Below are positions 9,668 to 18,689 of a stretch of DNA of 64,000 nucleotides, in pieces. Location: assembly GCA_016186945.1 (NCBI GenBank), contig JACPKR010000067.1, positions 1 through 64,000 of the forward strand. Reading direction: 5' to 3'. The translations under genes were made by a program, and so were the position numbers. The notes beneath the pieces were generated by a model. That model ran no database searches. It was not told the DNA's origin and worked only from the letters and a program-made list of their open reading frames with translations. This stretch comes from Deltaproteobacteria bacterium (lineage in GTDB: Bacteria > Bdellovibrionota_B > Oligoflexia > Oligoflexales > Bog-1112). Positions within the stretch are counted from its first letter, which is position 1; each line of letters starts with the position of its first letter.

Positions 9668-11626
9668 ATGAAGAGTAAGTTTGTCGCGATCCTTTTTCTT
9701 AGCGGAACCAGCTCCCTCACCCTTGGGCATAGCTTTCTTGAGGAGCATAGCCAGAAGATCGCAGACATCAGGAACACAACAGTCAAGGAGCATCTTATCC
9801 CCGTCCCTGTGAAGCGGCCTGGCCAATGTCCAGTGCTGTCAAACGCGTTCGATGAAATAAGGAAAGATTTATCCATTCTCATTGCGGGGATGGAAAACAC
9901 AAAGTGTTTTGAAAAGCACTACGAATTAATTCAAAACATGAGTGGATTTGCCTCTTCAGAGCCGGAGGAGGAGAGCAAAAAACCAAAGGACGGTGCTCTC
10001 ATCGAGAATTCGCCGGGAATAGTCATCAGCATCACAAACACGCAGATTCAAAACGTTGAGAACAAGAATTCCCTCATCAGCGGCCTTTTCGAGCTTTCTA
10101 AGGATCCCGAGTGTGTCGAGGAACTGCGAGCCAAAAAACTTATTGAACCTGTAGCATCTACTCTCACACGCCTAGGCTCTATTGGTATGATTATTCCTAG
10201 CCCCATTGGTTTTATCGGGAGTGCGGGAGCATTAGCGTTGGGAAGCTCCCTCTCGATTCTTGAAAAGTTTATCGGCAGGGCGGACTGGAATTCAGAAACG
10301 TACCGGCATGAATTCATGCTGCTGAATTGCGCCTTTTACAACCTGCGGAGCCAACTCCTATCTAGCGGATTTTTCCTGGCCAAGTCCTTTAATGACTCTC
10401 AGCGCCTTTCTCTCTCAAAGGACTTGCTTCGACAACTGGAGACTCTAAGCGAGAAGTTAGATGACGACTATGATCGTTGGGTGCAAGAGAAACGGCAGAA
10501 ACTCATGGACTTCCTTTCTGGCAAAGTAGGGGCCAGACGCAGCGAAACCTTTGCATTGCTTCAACAGGGATTAGGTGTCCTCGGCTCAAGTGCTGCGAGT
10601 GGCGAAACAGCCATCGCACGCTTTTCCATTACCAGCTTTTTTGTGAAGCACAAACGGGAATTCGAAACTCTCCTGAGTGAGTACCCCCAATCGAAAGTCC
10701 TGGAAATCCTCTCCCTGTGGGCCGACCTTTCAACAGAAAAACTTTTGTCTCTAAACGAGCGGACATGGAGCCTAGCCTACGTTGAGGCGCTTGTCTTTCA
10801 CATCCGGACCTTGATAAAGGATGAATTTTCAGACGTCGAAAAGGTTGCTAAAGCCTTTTTAGACAGAAATGACTTCGATCCTGAGCGCAAGAATCAGGAA
10901 GTGATTTCCATGAACGAAGCGATTTACCAAAGCCTTCGCAGCTCACTGTTAGGGTTGCAAACAGACCTTTCCATGACGATCCACAACCTAGGGCGCATTG
11001 AGAATCTCGGAACCCTCGACAGCTATGACGATGGGCATAAAAACTACTTCGACATTCACCAGTCCTATAAAAAAATTCGTAGTGAAGTCCTGGGACGAAA
11101 AGGCTGGCATTTTCTAAAGTTTCTAATAAACGACGCGGAAAAGAAAAACAAACGATTTACTAGGCAGTACAGTACTTGGACAGAGAAGAAAAAATCACCC
11201 CTTGAGAAAGCATGGGCCTGCCACGATGCTTTCGAAATCTCTCAAGTCTGGGACTCTGCAAACTCAGCAATTGAATACGCTTACGACTTTCTTAGTTCCA
11301 ACAGCGACCTATGGTCCAGTATGCACCCACGCTATCTCCGCGTCCTGGGAATTCCCGTTCGCATGAGAAGCGAGGAGAAACTTGTCAGAGCGATGCAGTC
11401 ATCTGCCATTGCCAAATCTATTCTCAGCGGCTCCGACAAATACACCGAGAGAGATTTGAACAACTACCCTTCCGGACTTTTTTACAATTTTGGAAAAACA
11501 GCTCTTGCCATCAAAAAACAAGAAGGGGCACGTCGTCAACTTGACAGCTACAGACTGGAACATTGTGCAGGTGAGCAGGATTGGCCAGCGAGTCGATCTT
11601 CGTCCTCAAGTTCAGATCGCAATTAA
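9668..11626 (+). CDS. Hypothetical large secreted protein
   Basis: Signal-peptide-like MKSKFVAILFLSGTSSLTLGHS; long ORF; RBS ggaaagga. Confidence 0.7.
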   Translation: MKSKFVAILFLSGTSSLTLGHSFLEEHSQKIADIRNTTVKEHLIPVPVKRPGQCPVLSNAFDEIRKDLSILIAGMENTKCFEKHYELIQNMSGFASSEPEEESKKPKDGALIENSPGIVISITNTQIQNVENKNSLISGLFELSKDPECVEELRAKKLIEPVASTLTRLGSIGMIIPSPIGFIGSAGALALGSSLSILEKFIGRADWNSETYRHEFMLLNCAFYNLRSQLLSSGFFLAKSFNDSQRLSLSKDLLRQLETLSEKLDDDYDRWVQEKRQKLMDFLSGKVGARRSETFALLQQGLGVLGSSAASGETAIARFSITSFFVKHKREFETLLSEYPQSKVLEILSLWADLSTEKLLSLNERTWSLAYVEALVFHIRTLIKDEFSDVEKVAKAFLDRNDFDPERKNQEVISMNEAIYQSLRSSLLGLQTDLSMTIHNLGRIENLGTLDSYDDGHKNYFDIHQSYKKIRSEVLGRKGWHFLKFLINDAEKKNKRFTRQYSTWTEKKKSPLEKAWACHDAFEISQVWDSANSAIEYAYDFLSSNSDLWSSMHPRYLRVLGIPVRMRSEEKLVRAMQSSAIAKSILSGSDKYTERDLNNYPSGLFYNFGKTALAIKKQEGARRQLDSYRLEHCAGEQDWPASRSSSSSSDRN

Positions 11627-11627
11627 C

Positions 11628-14144
11628 TCACAGGTTTTGATCCTCCCCCAAGGGATTTGTTGGAGGAACCAGCGCAGTTTCCTCCAAACCACCTCCTTGC
11701 CCCAGATGCAACTCGTAATCGAAAAAACCTTCAAAGTTATGCTCGTGCGCATGATGGTCAACGAAGATGAATAAAGTGTCCGGCAAATACTCTTTCAACA
11801 TACGCTGAGCGACACGGATCGAGTGTTGATCCAAGCCATTAAAGACCTCATCCAAAATCGCAATGTCAGGGCGTTTCAAAATCGTTCTGATGATGACAAG
11901 CTTTTTTTTCTGTCCCCCACTCAGGATGGATTCCCAGTTTTTTGCTTCGTCAAGCTTGGACAGAATTCCTTGCCCCTCGGCTTCTATACTATCAATCTCG
12001 ATTTCCGTCAGAAGGGCGGAGGATTTTTCGATAAGCTCGCTTTTTTCCTCGTGAGAAGCATTTGTCAAATCACGATCCACAAGCAGCTCCAAAGCGCTCG
12101 CACCAGGGACAAGATAGTCGCTTTGACTGGCCGCAACGATCTTGGGAGCAGCCCCTGAGGGATTGGAAAATGTGAGAGTGCCTTTTGAACAGACCCCGTT
12201 ATTGACGATCCCCTTGATCTTTGAAAGAAAGCTCGACTTACCAGAACCTGACTTCCCTGTAAGAACATAGACGCCCTTCTCCAAAGTCAATTGGGGTATC
12301 TGCACGAGGGTTCTATCTGTAAGTCCCACTTCGAAATTTTCAAACGAGATTGAAAGGGGGGAACTCTGCCTATAAACAGTCTGGGACTTGTGACAAGCCT
12401 CGTTTTTAGCTTCCATTGCGGCGATAAGTTCATCGAGAGACTTGAGTGCCTTTCGTACTCGCAGTATTTGTGCAGCATTTTCTGCTTCCCACGACATCAG
12501 CTTGGAGGCACTATGTGTTCTCATGGCGATAAGGTTACGAAAGCCAAAATCCAGATCTCCCGCCTTTATCTTGGAAGCAATCATAAAGTTTGTGACAAGG
12601 AAGTTCAAAAATCCCAAGGAATCAAACCAACCAGAAGAAACTAGATTCCAAAACTCCGCATCATGCTGCAGCAGGGTGCGGGCAAGCACTGCCCTGTTCA
12701 ATTTAGCTGCTAAAAGAGGCAGGTTATCGTTTTGAGCAATCACTTCGGCGTTTTTGCGGAACTCTTTTTCAAGATCGGTTATTTGGGTGAGTTGTTTGTT
12801 GAGTGTCTCGGAATTGCTCTGCGCCTTTTGATTGAGAAAGAGGGTCACCCACTCTGTTCCTTTGTTGTAGATGAGAAGAAACACGCCTAAATCCAAGGAG
12901 TGCTTAGAACCAAGGAACCCGATACCGTAGATCCCCTCCGCAGCACGATCGACGCCGGAAGAAATCAGTGAAAATCCAACTGTTGTAAGTTCGGATATAT
13001 GCTTGTTCATATGATCGAGTAGAGCATCTGTTTCATTGTTCTGCGACAATTTTAGAGGCATTTCCTCTCGGAGATATTTGGACCTCAGACCGTTTTCAAA
13101 GTCCTGTGCCAAGGTCTGTTCAAAGGCGGCAGTGATATAGGATGAGGAGAATTTGTTTATGAAATACGGGAACACATATAGAACAAACCGATAGGTGGCA
13201 TCTGTGAACCGCTCCCACTTTTCATCAGTGAGAACATTCAATGATTCAAACATCCCAAAAAAAACCTGTTGAACATCTGCTATTTTGTTCCCCAATTGTA
13301 GGGTTAGCATTCGGGTTTCAAGTACCAATAGAAACTGGTACTCATGAATATCTTCAAAGTGTTCTTTTCCAATAACGGCGGCTGTTGTATTCGATATTCC
13401 GTCATTCAACTCCATCGCAGACCATTTTTGAGGACTGGTTCCCCTCATATACAAAATCAAGGCAAAGACCGGCACGCCTATAGCACTGGCGGGTATTTGA
13501 CTGCTGCCAGCGATACGTTGGTAGGACGGACCTAAACGAGGTACCTTTGTTGCTAGAGAATGAAAGCGCGGGAGGAAGATTCGGGAAAGCGCAAGACTTT
13601 CGAAAAGAGTGGTCAGCAGCCGTGCTTGTGACAGTCCGACGCTCGCGATTGCTTCATCAAATACGCCCCCCAAGAACCCTACACCGGCAAGTAAAGTCCC
13701 GTATTCCTTCCCCCCGCAATGAAAGCCTGTAACAGCGCCCATGAGTGGTGCTTGTAGCTTCTCAGCAGGAAGGATACCCGCGGGGACCATGATGCCGACA
13801 CCCACTCCTACTGCTTCCCCCAAATGATAGGGGAGGGGTAGGGTACTCAAGGTGCTAGCCCCGAGCAGTCCGTAGCTCAGGTAGTGATGGGAACTGGCGC
13901 CCAGGTGTATCAAAGCCTGGTCAATGACGGCTGCACATAACCCAACAAATGCCCCTACACCAGGCTTCCTGTAGGTGTTTCCCTGCGCGGCCCCTACAAG
14001 GGTTAGGGCAAGTGCATTCACGAAATCGGGATGTGAGATGATTTGTCTTTGGACGAAAGTTTGGGTTTGGCCTGCTCCCGCTGACTCCGCAAATCCAGGC
14101 CGGGCTATAGCAAGCACAAGGAGGGCGCCAATACATTTTGTCAT
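11628..14144 (-). CDS. ABC-type protein: signal peptide + multi-TM region + C-terminal ABC ATPase domain
   Basis: Walker A GKSGSGKSS, signature LSGGQKKK, Walker B IAILDEVFNGLD, H-loop FVDHH; C-terminal 20 aa from family B repeat. Confidence 0.8.
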   Translation of the reverse strand: MTKCIGALLVLAIARPGFAESAGAGQTQTFVQRQIISHPDFVNALALTLVGAAQGNTYRKPGVGAFVGLCAAVIDQALIHLGASSHHYLSYGLLGASTLSTLPLPYHLGEAVGVGVGIMVPAGILPAEKLQAPLMGAVTGFHCGGKEYGTLLAGVGFLGGVFDEAIASVGLSQARLLTTLFESLALSRIFLPRFHSLATKVPRLGPSYQRIAGSSQIPASAIGVPVFALILYMRGTSPQKWSAMELNDGISNTTAAVIGKEHFEDIHEYQFLLVLETRMLTLQLGNKIADVQQVFFGMFESLNVLTDEKWERFTDATYRFVLYVFPYFINKFSSSYITAAFEQTLAQDFENGLRSKYLREEMPLKLSQNNETDALLDHMNKHISELTTVGFSLISSGVDRAAEGIYGIGFLGSKHSLDLGVFLLIYNKGTEWVTLFLNQKAQSNSETLNKQLTQITDLEKEFRKNAEVIAQNDNLPLLAAKLNRAVLARTLLQHDAEFWNLVSSGWFDSLGFLNFLVTNFMIASKIKAGDLDFGFRNLIAMRTHSASKLMSWEAENAAQILRVRKALKSLDELIAAMEAKNEACHKSQTVYRQSSPLSISFENFEVGLTDRTLVQIPQLTLEKGVYVLTGKSGSGKSSFLSKIKGIVNNGVCSKGTLTFSNPSGAAPKIVAASQSDYLVPGASALELLVDRDLTNASHEEKSELIEKSSALLTEIEIDSIEAEGQGILSKLDEAKNWESILSGGQKKKLVIIRTILKRPDIAILDEVFNGLDQHSIRVAQRMLKEYLPDTLFIFVDHHAHEHNFEGFFDYELHLGQGGGLEETALVPPTNPLGEDQNL
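11641..11704 (+). repeat. Family B element overlapping 3' coding end of ABC gene
   Basis: ctcccccaagggatttgttggaggaaccagcgcagtttcctccaaaccacctccttgcccc. Confidence 0.9.
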
Positions 14145-14177
14145 AAATCTTACCGACGTTATCAGGGGTGGGGGTGT

Positions 14178-16841
14178 TTACGTCAGTCTTTGTGCCAGAA
14201 GATTCGTAGCCGTGTCAAGCACGGACGTCTCCATGTCGGAACGGGGGGAGGCTCCTTGGGCACGGTCGGGACGTCCCCCTCCCCGACCTTCGCAAACCTT
14301 GCACAGTTCGCTAAGTATTTCAGGCGCTTTCACTTTCCCAAGGGCACCTTTGCCTACAAGAACAGAGATGTTAAGGCGATTATTGGCAATGTGGGTCAGG
14401 ATCGCTACGTCTTTGTCAAGATGCGACGCGACTTGGTTTAAAAAACCGTTGAGCTGGGTGCTGTCATGAACGATAGAAGACAGACTGGTGACCACTGTGC
14501 TGTAGGGGCCTATCACTTTTCGGTGTTTTGCGAACAGGGTTCCCATCAACTCACTCTGTTCTTTGCTCTTATAAGTCGTGAGTTCTTTCTCCAGGGCCTT
14601 TATCTGTGCCTGAACTTCGCCTATTCGTTTCACAAGAAGGTCGGGGCTTGTCTTGAGAGCGTCTGCCGCTTCTTGTCCGAATTTCGCTTGCGTCCGCAGT
14701 CGAGTGAAAGCGGGGACGGACGCCAAAGCTTCTATCCTTCTCACACCTGCTGCAATGGAACTTTCAGACACTATTGTGAAGACTCCCATGTCACCAGTTG
14801 CTTTAGCGTGGGTGCCTCCGCAAAGCTCCTTGCTGAAGTCCCCCATCGTGAGTACCCGGACGCTTTCCCCATATTTTTCTCCGAAAAGAGCAAGCGCTCC
14901 TTCCTCCTTTGCTTCGTCGAGTTTTTTAATCTTGGTCGTGATGGGATTATTTTTCTGTATTTCGAGATTGACGATATCTTCGACTCTCTCAATTTCTTCC
15001 CTGGTTAATTTTCTTGGAAACGTGAAATCGAAGCGTAGACGGTCGGGTCCCACGTAGGAACCTTTCTGGTTCAATTGTGGCCCCAGGACTTGTTTCAGAG
15101 CCGCATGGAGAAGGTGTGTCACGGAATGGTGGCGGACGGTGAAAAAGCGAGCCTCTTGGTCGACCTGCGCCGTCAGATCGCGAAGGTTATCGGGAGACAG
15201 GAGACCTCTGAGCAAGCTGCAACGGTGGATATGGAGTTCGAAAGCCTTGAAGGTGTCTTCGACCCGGAGTTCCAGGTTATTGTTTTCAAGAATTCCGATG
15301 TCACCAATTTGGCCCCCAGCTTCTGCATAGAAGGGAGTCTGATCCAGGCAAACAAAAATATGGTCTCCGTCTTCGCGGTAACGGGTTACGTTCGCCCTTG
15401 AGGAGAGAGTTTCATAACCAAGAAACTTCGTATCCCGAATCGGGATCAGAATTTGCCAGTTCATATCCTGGCCGAGAGAAGCGTCAAACTTAGCTGCTTG
15501 GCGAGCGCGTTCCTTCTGCTCTTCCATGTGAGCGTGGTACGACTCCTCGTCGATACTTAGCCCGGCCTCTTCCGCGAGAATTTGCGTCAGGTCAACCGGA
15601 AATCCGTAGGTGTCATGGAGAAGGAAAACGTCTCCACCAGGAACTTTGTTTAAACCTTGCTTGTTAAGTTTCTCTATCAGTTTCGCAAAGCGGGCAAGCC
15701 CCTGCTCCAGGGTGCGAAGAAAACGGGCTTCCTCCGCCTCAACAACGTGTGAAATATAGGCTTGAGACACTTCGAGGTCCGGGTAGGCACCTTTCATTTG
15801 TGCAACGACCGTGGGCACGAGTTTGTAGAGGAATGGCTCTTTTTGCCCCAGGCTATGGGCGAAGCGAGATGCGCGGCGCAAGATGCGTCGGATGACGTAG
15901 CCTCTGCCTTCGTTGCCCGGTGTGACGCCATCGCTAATTGCGAAACTCACAGCTCGCACATGGTCTGCGATGACGCGATGGGGTAAGCCTTTCTCTCCTT
16001 TTTCATAGGGAGTGCCTGATAGTTCAGCGATCTTTGAGGTGAGTCGGGAAAATAGGTCCGTCTCGTAATTGGACGCAAGTCCCTGGATGACCGCGCAAAG
16101 TCTTTCCAGTCCTGCGCCTGTGTCGACGTGGCCTTGCGGAAGTTTGCTGAGCGAGCCATCATCCTTACGTTCGAATTGGATAAAAACGAGGTTCCAGATT
16201 TCCAGATAGCGGTCGTTCTTTCCGTTGATTCCGTGAATCGGGTCTCGGAACGTGATTTCTTGCGTGGAGAGATCACCCGTATCGAAGATGATTTCCGTAC
16301 AAGGTCCGCAGGGACCGATGGCTCCCATTTCCCAGAAATTGTCTTCCGTGAAGCGAAGTATATGTGACGGGTGGATGTCAGTCGTGTTTTTCCAAAGGTC
16401 GAACGCCTCATCATCATCTTTGTAGACAGTCACGAAGATGCGTTCCTTAGGAAGTTTCCAGACTTTCGTGAGAAGTTCCCATGCCCAGAAAATAGCCTCC
16501 TTTTTGAAATAGTCCCCGAACGACCAGTTGCCCATCATTTCAAAGAAGGTGTGGTGCCGGCTATCTCTTCCCACTTCGTTGAGGTCGTTATGTTTTCCCG
16601 AGACTCGCAGACACTTCTGCATATTGACAGCTCGTTTAATGCCTTGGCTGTTATCACCTAGGAAGATAGCCTTGAATTGGTTCATCCCGGCATTGGTGAA
16701 GAGAAGAGTGGGGTCATCCTGGGGTGCCAGTCCAGACGAAGGGATAAAACGATGTTGGCGGGCTTTAAAAAACTCGATGTAAGAGTTACGGATTTCGTCA
16801 CACGTCAGGTAAGGGACATCATATGTTCTTTTTAAGCTCAT
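14178..16841 (-). CDS. alaS: Alanyl-tRNA synthetase
   Basis: TLLFTNAGMNQFK, HTATHLLH-like SVTHLLHAAL, CGGTHA motifs. Confidence 0.96.
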   Translation of the reverse strand: MSLKRTYDVPYLTCDEIRNSYIEFFKARQHRFIPSSGLAPQDDPTLLFTNAGMNQFKAIFLGDNSQGIKRAVNMQKCLRVSGKHNDLNEVGRDSRHHTFFEMMGNWSFGDYFKKEAIFWAWELLTKVWKLPKERIFVTVYKDDDEAFDLWKNTTDIHPSHILRFTEDNFWEMGAIGPCGPCTEIIFDTGDLSTQEITFRDPIHGINGKNDRYLEIWNLVFIQFERKDDGSLSKLPQGHVDTGAGLERLCAVIQGLASNYETDLFSRLTSKIAELSGTPYEKGEKGLPHRVIADHVRAVSFAISDGVTPGNEGRGYVIRRILRRASRFAHSLGQKEPFLYKLVPTVVAQMKGAYPDLEVSQAYISHVVEAEEARFLRTLEQGLARFAKLIEKLNKQGLNKVPGGDVFLLHDTYGFPVDLTQILAEEAGLSIDEESYHAHMEEQKERARQAAKFDASLGQDMNWQILIPIRDTKFLGYETLSSRANVTRYREDGDHIFVCLDQTPFYAEAGGQIGDIGILENNNLELRVEDTFKAFELHIHRCSLLRGLLSPDNLRDLTAQVDQEARFFTVRHHSVTHLLHAALKQVLGPQLNQKGSYVGPDRLRFDFTFPRKLTREEIERVEDIVNLEIQKNNPITTKIKKLDEAKEEGALALFGEKYGESVRVLTMGDFSKELCGGTHAKATGDMGVFTIVSESSIAAGVRRIEALASVPAFTRLRTQAKFGQEAADALKTSPDLLVKRIGEVQAQIKALEKELTTYKSKEQSELMGTLFAKHRKVIGPYSTVVTSLSSIVHDSTQLNGFLNQVASHLDKDVAILTHIANNRLNISVLVGKGALGKVKAPEILSELCKVCEGRGGGRPDRAQGASPRSDMETSVLDTATNLLAQRLT

Positions 16842-18210
16842 AGTGTTCACGTCTGCTTTCTCTCGTCTTGGCAAGCATTGCAAAAAAGTCGTCAGTTTCC
16901 TTTTTGATTATAGGACCTGCCAGCATCAGAGCAAGCAGGTTGGGGATCGCCATCAGTCCGTTACAAATGTCGGCGAAGGACCACACAAATTCCAATTCCA
17001 AAATAGACGAAGGAAAAAGAAGAAGGATGAAGATAATGCGATAAAACATTCTTCCACGCACACCGGCAAAATATTCGACACATTTTTCGCCGTAAAAAGC
17101 CCACGCGAGAATCGTGGAATAAGCAAAGAGGATGAGACCGATCGTGACAATCCAGCTACCGAAAGGCAAACTTTCAAAAGCTTTCATGACGAGATTCGTG
17201 CCCGTCAGCAATTTTCCCGCACCATCCACTTCACCCAACACTCCCGTTACTGCCAGTGTCAGCCCAGTAACAGAGCAGACAATCATAGTCGAGAGAAAGA
17301 CACCTGTCATAGCAACAAGAGCATGCCTGGTTGGATGGTCTGAGCGCGCTGACGCGGACGCAATTGAGGAAATTCCTAACCCCGCTTCGCTGGAGAATAC
17401 CGCACGAGCAAAGCCCATTTGTACTGCTCTCATCACCGTCACTCCCGCAAAAGCACCAACAGCCGCCTGGCCGTTGAAAGCACTATAGAGGATATCGGTG
17501 AAAGCCTGGGGAATGACGCTGGCATGCTGAACGATCACAATCAGACAGCCACCTAAATAAAAGAGAGCCATGAAGGGGACTAGCACTTCTGCAACTCGCC
17601 CAATACTTTTCACGCCTCCGATCAGGACGATGCCAGTAAGACCGCAGATGATAAACCCGGTAAGTAAGCGAGACACGCCAAAACTGCCCTCAAAGGCGTC
17701 CGCCACAGAATTGACCTGGACCATATTGCCGGTTCCCAAGGCACCAATCGCACCAGCAACTGCGAACAAAAGAGCGAGGCGGGGGAGATTCATTCCGCCT
17801 GCCAAGTAATACATCGGGCCGCCCGCGATCTCGCCCTTCTCGTTGACGACACGGAATTTCCCTGCAAGTAGAGCTTCGCCAAAACGAAGGATCATACCCA
17901 GGAACGCCATGACCCACATCCAGAATAACGCCCCCACACCCCCCATAGTTACGGCTGTTGCCACGCCGGCAATGTTGCCCGTGCCTATGGCGGAAGCAAG
18001 TGTGGTCATCAGAGCTTGAAAGTGGGATAGATCGCCATCTTTCTTCGCAGCCTCGTCCTCCTCCTCCCCTTTCCAAAAGGCGAGGAGAAGAGCGCGCGGA
18101 AGATGCCTTAATTGAAGACCTTTTAAAATGATTGTGAGGTAAACACCAGCGACCGCCAGCAGAAGGAGGAGCGCAGGCCCCCAAACCAGATTTTGGAGTA
18201 TGTGAAGCAT
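16819..18210 (-). CDS. Alanine/glycine:cation symporter (AGCS) family protein
   Basis: GTGNIAGVATA, FSSEAGLGISSIA..., multi-TM; 23 bp overlap with alaS start; start may be 18210, 18216 or 18258. Confidence 0.88.
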   Translation of the reverse strand: MLHILQNLVWGPALLLLLAVAGVYLTIILKGLQLRHLPRALLLAFWKGEEEDEAAKKDGDLSHFQALMTTLASAIGTGNIAGVATAVTMGGVGALFWMWVMAFLGMILRFGEALLAGKFRVVNEKGEIAGGPMYYLAGGMNLPRLALLFAVAGAIGALGTGNMVQVNSVADAFEGSFGVSRLLTGFIICGLTGIVLIGGVKSIGRVAEVLVPFMALFYLGGCLIVIVQHASVIPQAFTDILYSAFNGQAAVGAFAGVTVMRAVQMGFARAVFSSEAGLGISSIASASARSDHPTRHALVAMTGVFLSTMIVCSVTGLTLAVTGVLGEVDGAGKLLTGTNLVMKAFESLPFGSWIVTIGLILFAYSTILAWAFYGEKCVEYFAGVRGRMFYRIIFILLLFPSSILELEFVWSFADICNGLMAIPNLLALMLAGPIIKKETDDFFAMLAKTRESRREHYELKKNI

Positions 18211-18341
18211 AATCATCAACTTTTTCTGTGAGTTCAGACGCTTAAAGGAAAAAGACACTTTAGTTCTGAGAACCGATCACGCAAGTCCTTAAAGGAGCTA
18301 CAAAACTATTGAGTTTTTGGCAATCCTTTTATCGGAGGCCT

Positions 18342-18481
18342 GGTAATACGTAAGTCACTTGGGGCAAATAGGGAGAGGGGGGTTTGGGGGGGCGAGGGAA
18401 GCGTCGCCTCCCCCAAGGGATTTCTTGGAGGAACCAGCTGCGCAGTTTCCTCCAAACCACCTCCTTGCCCCAAGTGGCTAG
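18342..18481 (+). repeat. Family B element, full-length
   Basis: gtaatacgtaagtcacttggggcaa ... ttgccccaagtggcta. Confidence 0.92.
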
Positions 18482-18591
18482 GTGAGCCTTCCCGCTAAGT
18501 TGCTCGGTGAGAACCGGGTGCAACTAAGTGGGTACCACGCGTCCGTTTTAGGCGTCCCTCTACATCCTCCCAAGGGGAAGGGAAGGCTTGC
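18482..18591 (+). ncRNA. Candidate structured RNA / 5' leader element upstream of rsmI
   Basis: Outer stem GTGAGCCTTCCC (18482-18493) pairs with GGGAAGGCTTGC (18580-18591) over 12 bp incl. 2 GU; inner hairpin AGTTGC-t-CGGT-gaga-ACCG-ggt-GCAACT. Confidence 0.35.
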
Positions 18592-18689
18592 ACACCACGA
18601 AACGGTTAGGTTCCCGTTAACTTTAAGTGTAGGTTCTCCGGCAAATGTGCTGCGGGAAAGCTCATTCCTACTATAGCAAAGTTGAGGCT

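Noticed and set aside
16819-16841. 23 bp overlap of AGCS symporter and alaS as unusual
   Set aside because: Short overlaps between co-directional genes are common and the alaS start could be slightly different.
18482-18591. Firm call of T-box or cobalamin riboswitch, or RNase P RNA next to rsmI
   Set aside because: Invariant T-box UGGNACC is imperfect, B12-box and RNase P conserved segments are absent; kept only as a structured-RNA candidate.
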